From Bacillota bacterium (GTDB lineage: Bacteria; Bacillota; UBA4882; UBA8346): 26,345 nucleotides of DNA. Location: NCBI GenBank assembly GCA_023435565.1, contig JAEYRN010000049.1, positions 1 through 26,345 of the forward strand, given 5' to 3'. The translations under genes were made by a program, and so were the position numbers. The notes under the pieces are model-generated. The model was not told the origin of the DNA. It did no database searches and saw only the letters and a list, made by a program, of their open reading frames with translations. Numbering within the stretch: the first letter of the stretch is position 1; the number at the start of each line of letters is the position of its first letter. Shown here one piece after another: positions 1-6,825 of this stretch.

Positions 1-137
1 ACCTCGCCGTGCTTTGTAGTGTATCTTCTCCTCAAGGTAATTCTATCAAAGTGGTGAAAACCGCGCACCCTTTTTTCATTACTATTTGTGTCGCCAGCGG
101 TAGCGGCGAAATGGAGGTTAACATGAATAATGCTCAT
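1..137 (-). CDS. Partial unknown ORF running off the left edge
   Basis: An open frame starts at ATG (complement of 135-137) and stays open for 45 codons to the window edge. A GAGGTGAG ribosome binding site (complement of 141-148) lies three bases before the ATG, which is the main support for this start. The visible product begins MSIIHVNLHFAATAGD and is rich in Arg and His; I recognise no family. One plus-strand frame is also open from position 3 to a stop near 180, so the coding strand is uncertain. The good Shine-Dalgarno sequence favours the minus strand; codon composition does not separate the two readings. Confidence 0.35.
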   Translation of the reverse strand, partial: MSIIHVNLHFAATAGDTNSNEKRVRGFHHFDRITLRRRYTTKHGE

Positions 138-180
138 ATTCTCACCTCATTATTATTTTGGATTAGGTATAAATTACTTT

Positions 181-420
181 AATTATTCATCTTTATAATA
201 TTGAAATTTCTCCCACTATAAATAAATCCTTATAATCCAATCTCCCAAAATCAAATACTAATTCTCTCTAACTTATCGGCTTCTATTACCAAAAAATTAT
301 AGCCTACCCATAAATCTTTAAAACAACAAATCCCAGTTTCTCATACAAACTCCCCACTCTACCTCAATCTCCAACCTCAAAATTTCTAATTCCATCAAAA
401 AATTTTCAATTTAATCTTGT
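181..420. other. G-depleted, C-rich tract (strong strand asymmetry)
   Basis: By hand count this 240-nt stretch has 6 G and about 62 C on the plus strand; the rest is A/T. I see no credible gene in it. It lies just upstream of the leftward partial ORF, so the leader of that ORF would be C-poor. A plus-strand transcript would be C-rich, G-poor and unstructured, which is the composition of Rho utilisation sites. That role is an inference. Confidence 0.7.
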
Positions 421-474
421 AACCTTTTCCAATATTTAGCTAAATAATAATTTTCTTACCTAAATTGAAAATCG

Positions 475-683
475 CCGGTAAAAATGTTGAATGCCATGAA
501 ATAATCATTAACACCACAAAAAAATCGTTAAATGCCATCTAAAAATCGTCCGACACCATAAAAAAATTATTGAATACCTTCTTCGAATCGGTTAACACCA
601 TAAAAAAATCGTGGAATACCAACCAAAAATCGGTCAATACCACGAAAAAATTATTGAATACCACCAAAAAATCATTCCATACC
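475..683 (+). repeat. Array of ten degenerate 21-nt units (left array)
   Basis: Ten consecutive units, nine of 21 nt and one of 20 nt, each end in ACC or GCC and carry an A-tract near the start followed by a TCRTT-like block. Examples are ACAAAAAAATCGTTAAATGC and ATAAAAAAATCGTGGAATAC (each plus a final C). There are no unique spacers, so it is not a CRISPR array. Twenty-one nt is both seven codons and two helical turns, so a decayed heptad-coding repeat and phased A-tract curvature are both possible. The reading frame evidence favours a coding origin. A similar ten-unit array lies at 25797-26006. Confidence 0.85.
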
Positions 684-820
684 GGTGGAATATTTTAAAG
701 TATTGAAGATATCTCCATCCAGCCCACTGGATCTCCGACCTACGGGCCGTAGCAAAAGTGGCCCTGGAAGACAACTCGCAGCAACTGGAGAAGCTTGGGA
801 TATTGGCAAGGACGAGATAA
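512..820 (+). pseudogene. Decayed heptad-repeat protein gene plus an in-frame C-terminal fragment
   Basis: Read in the frame of codon 512-514, the array encodes seven-residue units close to H-(K/E/Q)-K-I-(V/I)-E-Y, for example HKKIVEY, HEKIIEY and HQKIIPY. Ile and Tyr fall at a/d-like spacing, which would suit a coiled coil. The frame is broken by TAA at 593-595 and TGA at 704-706, and the 20-nt unit upstream causes a frameshift near 509. The same frame continues past the TGA as WISDLRAVAKVALEDN...LEKLGILARTR and stops at 818-820. That tail looks like a real protein C-terminus, so the parent gene was probably a coiled-coil stem plus a short C-terminal domain. I do not recognise the family. 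No start codon or ribosome binding site is visible. Confidence 0.55.
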
Positions 821-873
821 CCGCCGCCTCACCCCGCCCGATATTCGGTCAGTTATAGCGACTCTAATGCCAC

Positions 874-921
874 GCCCCTCTCCCTGACCCGCTGCCGTTT
901 AAGATTGCCCGGGAGAGGGGC
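874..921. repeat. Inverted repeat with CCCCTCTC/GAGAGGGG ends
   Basis: GCCCCTCTCCC (874-884) and GGGAGAGGGGC (911-921) are perfect 11-nt inverted copies separated by 26 nt. No T-run follows on either strand, so it is not an obvious terminator. Similar CCCTCTC-type inverted ends recur at 7930-7977 and 8179-8299. Confidence 0.7.
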
Positions 922-1144
922 AGCTTGATTATTCCTGGTAATAGTAACTTTTCAGGTTTGTAGCTTTATGTTTTCCGCCTTCATGGATGAAGGTGGCCAC
1001 TGCTTCTTTCAAGGAAGAAAAAAAGCGGTTGCCAGCGAAAGCCTTAACTTGGTTACCAGACAGAAGGTCATGGATGACGAAAACCCTCACAAAACCGGGA
1101 TGAATAAAGGGAGGTTCGGAATCCGTAGGTTCCGGCCCATTTTG

Positions 1145-1170
1145 GTGACTTTTGTGGGGTCAAAAGTCAC
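1145..1170. repeat. 10-bp palindrome, GTGACTTTTG/CAAAAGTCAC
   Basis: Perfect 10-nt arms (1145-1154 and 1161-1170) are separated by TGGGGT. There is no T-tract after it. It resembles a REP-like intergenic palindrome; its function is unknown. Confidence 0.6.
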
Positions 1171-1203
1171 TCGCCGCCGAAACCGTGGGCCTGAATTGAA
1201 GTA

Positions 1204-1380
1204 TTAGTTATTAATACCGACAACTGCTACATCATTGCTTTTGGGATCATACTTAACCTCTACAATTGCACCACTCTTATACTCATGAACCTCTATCCGA
1301 GAAACTATTTCCTGTGCTACGGAATTACAGCTCGTTTCTCCCTTGAGGGAGAAAGCTAGAATGAGGGTTGACCCTAACAT
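1204..1380 (-). CDS. Small hypothetical protein, 58 aa
   Basis: The frame runs from ATG (complement of 1378-1380) to TAA (complement of 1204-1206), 58 residues. It begins with a hydrophobic stretch (MLGSTLILAFSLKGETSC) and continues with a plausible soluble part (IEVHEYKSGAIVEVKYDP). An in-frame TGA directly precedes the ATG and only a weak GGGA lies upstream. It could be a short exported protein or the surviving 3' end of a longer one. It follows the acyltransferase-like gene on the same strand at about 50 nt from that gene's apparent original stop. No family recognised. Confidence 0.4.
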   Translation of the reverse strand: MLGSTLILAFSLKGETSCNSVAQEIVSRIEVHEYKSGAIVEVKYDPKSNDVAVVGINN

Positions 1381-1449
1381 TCAAACAATCCCGTTATAAA
1401 CCTGAATAACTGACCAGCTAGCCCCTTTTTTTATAACCCATAACCGCCT

Positions 1450-2217
1450 TCAACCAGTTCCGTCAGCCGGAGCGCCGTCAATCACATCGTGATCGATTAG
1501 GATGGTCATATGAAGGTATTCCCTTATTTCAATCCGGTCCTTGACTACTCCGGGCTTCTCTACTATCGAGCCGAGAGCGAAACAGACGGGGAGAAGACTA
1601 ACAGGTATTACCCAGCCTCTCACCTTTCCCATCATTCCCACCGATGTTACCACAACGGTTCCCGACATTTTTTTCATTAAAAACGGATTTTTTAGAATAA
1701 ATCTTTGCCAGATAATCAATCTTAAAAATTGAGGTAATAAGACATATAACTTCATTGCCCATTTATATTGATTTTCCCCAAGTACATAATCCTTTTCGTT
1801 TGCAACTGCTTGTCCTTTGGCTGACTTAATCTCATAATAAATCTCTTTAAAAGTTTTGGCGTTTACATTCCTGATTACCAGGGGCAGGGGGACTTTCTCG
1901 CCTTGGACTTCCTTTTCGACGATGATTGAGATATCAATATCCTCAAAAATGATTAGCTTATTTTTACCTTTACGAATCGCCTGAACCGATCGATTCTCAC
2001 TAATGGCTTGGCTGATACATTTCAAAATCCAAGCAGTAAAGGATAACTCCTCTTTCCTTTGGTTACGGTAATTTTTAATTAATTTCCGGGCTTCGGTTAC
2101 ATCCAATTCAATAAGCGCCTTTATATGGTGTTTTCTAAGCCCGATATAACCAGCATCGAACGTAGCTTGTCTGCTTGACGGGAATTCCTTAACTTCATAT
2201 TTGACTTTTTCCGGCAT
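1450..2217 (-). CDS. 2-oxoacid dehydrogenase E2-type (CAT-fold) acyltransferase, frameshifted C-terminus
   Basis: The protein (255 aa from the chosen start) matches the catalytic domain of lipoyl-dependent E2 and chloramphenicol-acetyltransferase-fold enzymes. It shows FTAWILKCISQAI, the GTVVVTSVG block and the C-terminal active-site motif DHDVIDGAPA, which holds the catalytic His and the Asp-Gly. There is no lipoyl domain, so it is a stand-alone acyltransferase of unknown substrate. I chose the ATG at 2215-2217 because GAGGT lies 5-6 nt before it; an upstream ATG at 2262 sits inside a repeat. After DGAPA the frame ends in DGTG-stop, but the next frame reads LTELVEGGYGL-stop (to 1431), which is the expected E2 ending. 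A small indel near 1465 therefore removed about a dozen residues, unless it is a sequencing error. Confidence 0.8.
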   Translation of the reverse strand: MPEKVKYEVKEFPSSRQATFDAGYIGLRKHHIKALIELDVTEARKLIKNYRNQRKEELSFTAWILKCISQAISENRSVQAIRKGKNKLIIFEDIDISIIVEKEVQGEKVPLPLVIRNVNAKTFKEIYYEIKSAKGQAVANEKDYVLGENQYKWAMKLYVLLPQFLRLIIWQRFILKNPFLMKKMSGTVVVTSVGMMGKVRGWVIPVSLLPVCFALGSIVEKPGVVKDRIEIREYLHMTILIDHDVIDGAPADGTG

Positions 2218-2251
2218 TGGAGACCTCTTTAAGACATCAGTTATATTTTGC

Positions 2252-2292
2252 CACGGAGACACAGAGAAATTAATTGAATTTTTCTCTCCGTG
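2252..2292. repeat. CACGGAGA/TCTCCGTG inverted repeat
   Basis: Arms CACGGAGA (2252-2259) and TCTCCGTG (2285-2292) flank an A/T-rich centre and sit just upstream of the acyltransferase-like gene. The longer string GCCACGGAGACACAGAG is partly echoed at about 3932 (GCCACAAAGACACT), on the other side of the insertion sequence. It could be a dispersed intergenic repeat. Confidence 0.5.
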
Positions 2293-2433
2293 CCTCTCCC
2301 ACAGAAAAGTAAAGAATACTTTAATTATCTCAATCAGACGTAATTTTTTATAAAAAGCTTTCCTTGAGGTGACTCTCCCATATCACACCGGGTCAATGCC
2401 CTTACATTCCTTCGTTCTCCTTCAAGGATAAAT

Positions 2434-2495
2434 GGGGATCAAATAATGCTGTGGTACTGGGTCATAGCCCTAACTGAGACACTCGATTGATCCCC
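2434..2495 (-). other. Hairpin downstream of the IS110 transposase gene
   Basis: GGGGATCAA (2434-2442) and TTGATCCCC (2487-2495) form a perfect 9-bp stem around 44 nt, and the interior holds a small GGG/CCC hairpin (2459-2470). It begins 14 nt after the transposase stop and has no T-run. It may be part of the element's structured end or part of an element-encoded RNA. Confidence 0.55.
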
Positions 2496-2509
2496 AAGCT
2501 TTAAACAAC

Positions 2510-3805
2510 TTAGGATGCTTTTCTAAGCATATTCCGGATTCCAGGGCCTAAAACAGCCTCGGGTTGATAAACTATATTCCGTGTTCCTAATGTATGCAGT
2601 ACACGGACTAGCTTTCCACACAATGCAATGATTGATTGTTTTTTCTTCAAAGGGTTTTGACTCCGTGTCGTGTAATATTGGTGCAATACCCGAAATTCCG
2701 GGTTATTTCGCACAAGTGTCAAAACGCTTCGGTATAACAGAGCGCGCAATTGACAACGACCTCGTTTAGTGATTTGAGTCTTTCCCTTGTGTTGCCCTGA
2801 ACTATTTTCTTTGAGATGGAATCCTGCTAAGCGGACTATTTGCTGTCCATCCGAATACTTATTTAAATCCCCAGTTTCAGCTAAAAAGCCAGCAATTGAA
2901 GTTTTACTGACACCGGGAAGCGTAAGTAGAAAGGTAGCGTAAGGAATCCTGTCTATAACTTGGTCCACTTCGGTTAAAATCCTATCATTCTGATTGTTTA
3001 GAAATTCATATTGTTCCAAAAGCAATTTCAGTTCCATTCTTGCAGCTTCTATTCCCTCATAGATTCCTATCGACTCGGATGCGATTTCTACAAGTTGGGT
3101 CGCTTTTTTGATTCCAATTCCACGATGAATGGTTTTCCTCCATTGAGTTAAGATCCCAAGTGGGCCTGCTTCCACAATCTCATGAGGAAAGGGAAATGTA
3201 TTTAAGATTATTAGTGAAGCCTTTCCTTCCCAGTCTTTGAATACTTCCCAATATTCCGGAAAAAAACGTCCTAACCATTGATATATTTGGTTCTTAACCC
3301 TTACAAGACTTTTGATTGTACGTCCCCGATGATTCATTAAAATTCGTAAATTTGCGTATTCTTGCTCTAAATAGATGTGATAATTATACTTGCCGTTCTT
3401 TACAAGTTCAGCGATGACTTTCGCATCTTTGGTGTCGTTTTTAGTTGGTGAATTATCATCCAATTCCTTGGTCTTTTTAACATGGCTTGGATTAACCAGG
3501 ACCAATTGGATTCCTTCCTCCTGTAAAAATCGTTCAAAGGGAAACCAGTAATGACCGGTAGGTTCGATTCCAACAATGACTTTGCTTTTTTTGTGCTTAA
3601 CTTGTATCTGCCGAACCCAATTTAGAAAGGTTAGAAATCCTTCTCGATTATTGGTATATTTACAACGGATTCCTAGTTCAAGTCCCTGATTATCAATGGC
3701 TCTTGCTACATGAACACTCTTGGCCATGTCGGCTCCAATAATTAGTGTGACATCATTAATTTGCTGAAGCCGTTGATCTTTGCTTCTATTTTGTTTATAC
3801 TTCAT
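2510..3805 (-). CDS. IS110-family transposase
   Basis: This 431-aa protein is a full-length IS110 recombinase. The N-terminal RuvC-like DEDD domain shows Asp26 (GADMAK), Glu81 (GIEPTGHYW) and Asp124/Asp127 (KNDTKDAKV). A coiled segment follows at about 250-285. The C-terminal Transposase_20 domain has LPGVSKTSIAGFLAETG and the serine-containing LAGFHLKENSSGQHKG (Ser335/336), where family knowledge places the nucleophilic serine. IS110 enzymes work with a structured bridge RNA encoded in the element's non-coding end. The start ATG (3803-3805) has GGAGG nine bases upstream, inside the 3' arm of a strong hairpin. No frameshift or internal stop is seen. Confidence 0.93.
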   Translation of the reverse strand: MKYKQNRSKDQRLQQINDVTLIIGADMAKSVHVARAIDNQGLELGIRCKYTNNREGFLTFLNWVRQIQVKHKKSKVIVGIEPTGHYWFPFERFLQEEGIQLVLVNPSHVKKTKELDDNSPTKNDTKDAKVIAELVKNGKYNYHIYLEQEYANLRILMNHRGRTIKSLVRVKNQIYQWLGRFFPEYWEVFKDWEGKASLIILNTFPFPHEIVEAGPLGILTQWRKTIHRGIGIKKATQLVEIASESIGIYEGIEAARMELKLLLEQYEFLNNQNDRILTEVDQVIDRIPYATFLLTLPGVSKTSIAGFLAETGDLNKYSDGQQIVRLAGFHLKENSSGQHKGKTQITKRGRCQLRALLYRSVLTLVRNNPEFRVLHQYYTTRSQNPLKKKQSIIALCGKLVRVLHTLGTRNIVYQPEAVLGPGIRNMLRKAS

Positions 3806-3808
3806 CTT

Positions 3809-3880
3809 AAGAGTCCTCCATTTTTAGGGATTGAATGCTTTGCTAGCCATTCTCTACCCAGCATACATGGAGCGACTCTT
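3809..3880 (-). ncRNA. IS110 leader hairpin: bridge-RNA candidate / RBS-sequestering structure
   Basis: On the transposase strand, AAGAGTCGCTCCAT (3880-3867) pairs with ATGGAGGACTCTT (3821-3809), with one bulged base. Nested inside are GGG/CCC and a GAATG/CATTC stem separated by internal-loop bases. The 3' arm contains the transposase GGAGG ribosome binding site. Stem-loops with internal loops in this position carry the target and donor guides in IS110 bridge RNAs, but I cannot assign the guides. On the plus strand the hairpin is followed by a T-run, so it could also act as a terminator against reads entering from the other side. Confidence 0.5.
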
Positions 3881-4126
3881 TTTTTCAATTTCGATTTTAC
3901 TTTATTACAGGAATGCTGTAGCCTAAAAATTAGCCACAAAGACACTGATTACAGAGAAAGGATATTCTTGATCGACCGTTTTTTCAAGAACAGAAACTCA
4001 AAATGACCAATGAACAGTTTTCAGTTGAGATTAGGCGTACCTTCGGGTCGGCTTAGTAAAAATTAACAAAGGATTCTTTATAATAAAAATGAATTGTTTT
4101 AGAAACGACATCCGGGAGGTTTTTGC

Positions 4127-5497
4127 TTGCCAATTAATATAATGCTATCGCTCTCGTTCTTTTTCGGTTGGTTATTATCATTTCCATTTAATGGCCCGGC
4201 ACTTTTTTCACTGGCGGAAATTTTGGATATCAACCCGATATTCTCGGGCTTGGTTTTTATGATCTTTCACGCTTTGGGACTATTGCTAACAGGTCTATTC
4301 AAGAAAAATTATTCAAAAAGCAAAAAATCAATGGTCGCAAGCGTAGCAATTAGTATTTTCCTCAGTGTTTTACTTCGTTTTTTTACGACACAGCCATTCT
4401 GGAACATAATCATGGCCGTATTAGGGGTAATTTCAGGTTTTTTCATTATCAATTGGAGCCATCTTTATATAAATGGAGTTTCCAGCTTAATCAGGTTGAA
4501 ATTTATGGCTGGGACAATGATTGGCGCTTATTTAGTATATATGACGATTAATATGAGCTCGGCATTTGCAAATCCCAATATTTTATTTTGGGAGGCATTG
4601 GGTTCATTGGTTATTTCTCTTTGGTTTGCCTTGCATTGTGATTTTTCATCAATTATTGAGAAGCCACAAAAAGAATATAAAGTCCCAAAACCTTTGATGG
4701 TACTTTTATGTATTTTAGTCTTGGTCCTTTTTATTAATGGCGGACTGATGTACGGTATTATTTTTCCGACCTTTACGGGTTATGATTTATTCGCTCGTTT
4801 ATTGCGGGAGCCGACATATATAATAACTTTAGTAGTAGTATTGGTTTTAGCGGGCAAAAACAAGCAAACGTTGCCGATTTACTTTGGTTGCGCTTTATTG
4901 GGTTTTGCCTTTACCGCCTTTAAATTGTTCCAAACTTCAACGGCTGGTTTTATATTGACTGAAGTTTTATTCCAATCCGGAATGGCCTTGTTGGACTTAT
5001 TTTTATGGTTTATTTTAGCGGAGATAGCTTATGTATACGGGAGACCGGGGTTGATATTTGGTTTGGGTCTCACCGCTAATGTGCTGGCGGTTTTTATCGG
5101 AGGATGGACCGGGGAATTATTATTAAAGAATGTCCAAGACGTCTATGGCGTAACGGCTATTTACGCATGGGGGACTATTTCAACAGTGCTTTTTTTGGCG
5201 CCTTTTTTATCTGAGCGTCTCGAACGGGATTTGGCAGGTAAGATTTCGAGGAACTTAAGCGATGCGGCAAAAACAGAATTTGATTTGGAAGTAATCCCTA
5301 ATAACCAAAATCTAACCGCTAAAGAAAGAGAGTTAATCCATTTGATGCTGGATGGAATGACTAATAAAGAGATAGCCGTTGAGATGGGGATTACCGAAAA
5401 TACAGTGAAAACACATTTGAAACATATATACGCCAAAACGGGGATCTTAAATAAAAATCAGCTTTTGACAATGTTTTTAAGTACTTTTTCACAGTAA
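4127..5497 (+). CDS. Membrane-spanning LuxR-family transcriptional regulator
   Basis: The protein is 456 aa. Residues 1 to about 375 are strongly hydrophobic with about twelve likely membrane segments, resembling a transporter-like sensor. A charged linker leads to a C-terminal LuxR/GerE helix-turn-helix (about 392-456) with LTAKERELIHLMLDGMTNKE and the recognition-helix region ITENTVKTHLKHIYAKTG. This layout is known from membrane-bound LuxR regulators; the signal is unknown and no receiver domain is present. The start is TTG at 4127, supported by GGGAGG seven nt upstream. The gene stands alone and is followed by a terminator, so it may regulate the gene downstream, whose promoter has paired CCTAGGGG/CCCTTTAGGG motifs. 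Confidence 0.85.
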   Translation: MPINIMLSLSFFFGWLLSFPFNGPALFSLAEILDINPIFSGLVFMIFHALGLLLTGLFKKNYSKSKKSMVASVAISIFLSVLLRFFTTQPFWNIIMAVLGVISGFFIINWSHLYINGVSSLIRLKFMAGTMIGAYLVYMTINMSSAFANPNILFWEALGSLVISLWFALHCDFSSIIEKPQKEYKVPKPLMVLLCILVLVLFINGGLMYGIIFPTFTGYDLFARLLREPTYIITLVVVLVLAGKNKQTLPIYFGCALLGFAFTAFKLFQTSTAGFILTEVLFQSGMALLDLFLWFILAEIAYVYGRPGLIFGLGLTANVLAVFIGGWTGELLLKNVQDVYGVTAIYAWGTISTVLFLAPFLSERLERDLAGKISRNLSDAAKTEFDLEVIPNNQNLTAKERELIHLMLDGMTNKEIAVEMGITENTVKTHLKHIYAKTGILNKNQLLTMFLSTFSQ

Positions 5498-5567
5498 AGA
5501 TACTTACATAAAGGGCTTCAATTACAATTAGCAACCTATTAAAAGCCGTCGATTTGAGTCGAAAAAG

Positions 5568-5597
5568 CAGGGGAAACTCCCTGTTTTTATTTTTTTA
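5568..5597 (+). terminator. Intrinsic terminator after the LuxR-type gene
   Basis: CAGGG (5568-5572) and CCCTG (5579-5583) form a short stem, extended by flanking A/T pairs and followed by a long T-rich run (5584-5597). Confidence 0.75.
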
Positions 5598-5687
5598 ATT
5601 TTCGAGAGACAGTTAAACTATCATAATTACAATAATTAACAATGTCGACGATTCAACGTTTAGAAGCTATATACCACCTAGGGGTGA

Positions 5688-5716
5688 TTTACCCTTTAGG
5701 GATTGGGTCTTATAAT
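5688..5716 (+). promoter_or_regulatory. Promoter with paired CCTAGGGG / CCCTTTAGGG motifs
   Basis: TATAAT (5711-5716) is a consensus -10 element, with a weaker TTTACC at 5688-5693 after a 17-nt spacer. CACCTAGGGGTG just upstream (5676-5687) and CCCTTTAGGG (5692-5701) in the spacer are palindromic and could be operators. The motif CCCTAAAGGGTG recurs near 8495, upstream of the PolX gene. Confidence 0.5.
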
Positions 5717-5770
5717 GACAAATAAGGATGACAATTAATTTTTGAAATGAAATCGAAAGGGAGATATTCG

Positions 5771-6790
5771 ATGAAAGGCAATTTAAAAAGATTAGTTTTG
5801 ATTATTGTTTTAACGGTAATCATGATAGGAGTTTTATTCTTCGTTTATCAAAACAAACATCAAACGCTGGCGTTTATCGGCATTCATAGCACGGGGCTGT
5901 CTAACGCTGGTGAAGAAGGGGCGGAGATCCAACTTAGGGCCGAAACGGCCCGAGTGGCGCTGGTGGGAGATGTGGTGACCATTCCCCCGACAGCGGAAGT
6001 GGCGCGGGTGGAAGGAGCCGTTCTGAGCCAAACGGCTGGAATCCGAAACCGTTTTTTGGTGGCGGGGAACGGCCGGGGCGCGGTGGTTGTCGGGAATACG
6101 CGTTATGAAGTATTGGCCATTGACTGGTCCGACAAACAAGTGACTAGTAGAACAGTACACCAGCCATGGCGTGAGGCGGAGCTGTCGCTGAAGGAATTGG
6201 CCGCCGCTCCGAATCAGTTCATGGGACGGCTGTATCTTCTAAGCGGGGAAATTGTCGTTTCCTCACCAAGCGATAAGCCGGTTTTAGGTAGGAAAGTGGG
6301 GGTCGCCCGGCTATTTGAGTCTTACGATGGATCGGTATGGGTGACCAATTGTCCGTCGGGAAACAAGGAACGGCAAAATCAGGCCACATTATTGGTTGAA
6401 GTGAGGGCCTCTGCAGATGGGGGATGGAGCCTCTTTTGCCACCGGATGGTACCGGTGTTGGGCTGGAAAGAACCTGAATTCAAACGTGAGAGAGTTATGG
6501 GGGATAAAATTACGCTTCCAACGGAAAAGGCCGACATGGTATCTATCTTCAACGGCGATCTGATTTTGGTCGAGCTAAGGCATACCCGCAGCTCGAAGGA
6601 GCGTTACGATATGGAAGGGGTTTGTTTGAAGAAGGTTATGGACCTAACCGAGGCTAAGTTCGCCGGTTCATTTGAGCAAATTTTGCTTCGGGGAGTGAAA
6701 CAGGGAGAGGGTATAGTACGGATTTTTTACTGTTGGTGGCAGGACCCGGTCGAGCAAGTCGTGGCGTATAAGGCGATTGTTGCGCCCTAA
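5771..6790 (+). CDS. Unknown membrane-anchored protein
   Basis: The protein is 339 aa from the ATG at 5771, chosen because AAAGGGAG precedes it at good spacing; an in-frame ATG at 5747 lacks one. A basic N-terminus is followed by one membrane segment (about residues 7-25, LVLIIVLTVIMIGVLFFVY), so the rest should lie outside the membrane. The remainder is rich in Val, Gly and Arg and looks beta-rich, with two cysteines (in VTNCPSG and LFCHRM). No family recognised. Its middle is visibly more GC-rich than its neighbours, which could mean a different origin. It lies 35 nt upstream of the NHL lipoprotein gene, so the two are probably co-transcribed and act together at the cell surface. Confidence 0.7.
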   Translation: MKGNLKRLVLIIVLTVIMIGVLFFVYQNKHQTLAFIGIHSTGLSNAGEEGAEIQLRAETARVALVGDVVTIPPTAEVARVEGAVLSQTAGIRNRFLVAGNGRGAVVVGNTRYEVLAIDWSDKQVTSRTVHQPWREAELSLKELAAAPNQFMGRLYLLSGEIVVSSPSDKPVLGRKVGVARLFESYDGSVWVTNCPSGNKERQNQATLLVEVRASADGGWSLFCHRMVPVLGWKEPEFKRERVMGDKITLPTEKADMVSIFNGDLILVELRHTRSSKERYDMEGVCLKKVMDLTEAKFAGSFEQILLRGVKQGEGIVRIFYCWWQDPVEQVVAYKAIVAP

Positions 6791-6825
6791 GGCGGATTGT
6801 ATTTAATTATTAGGAGGTTTAAATT

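Larger units (their letters stand above)
821..1203. other. Gene-poor stretch with two inverted repeats
   Basis: No convincing gene is seen. A 79-codon plus-strand frame (968-1207) has no good ribosome binding site, and its end is formed by the palindrome at 1145-1170, so I do not call it. The stretch holds the inverted repeats listed separately and is otherwise unremarkable. Confidence 0.5.
2434..3880 (-). mobile_element. IS110-family insertion sequence (ends approximate)
   Basis: The element consists of the transposase gene at 2510-3805 and the hairpins on each side of it. IS110 elements lack conventional terminal inverted repeats, so the true ends cannot be fixed here; the limits given are the outer edges of the hairpins. 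The gene is intact, so the element may be active. Confidence 0.6.

Noticed and set aside
3..180. Plus-strand open frame from the left edge to a stop near 180
   Set aside because: It overlaps the minus-strand ORF, which has a good ribosome binding site. It cannot be excluded, so it is mentioned there but not listed.
475..683. Possible CRISPR array
   Set aside because: The 21-nt units are contiguous, degenerate and have no unique spacers; no cas gene is present. The same holds for 25797-26006.
968..1207. 79-codon plus-strand ORF
   Set aside because: No good ribosome binding site, the end is made by a palindrome, and the composition (Arg-rich tail) is not protein-like.
3761..4006. Plus-strand 81-codon ORF across the IS110 leader
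   Set aside because: It overlaps the transposase start and hairpin and has no ribosome binding site.
4079..4084. TATAAT upstream of the LuxR-type gene as a promoter
   Set aside because: No acceptable -35 element at the right distance, so it was not listed as a feature.
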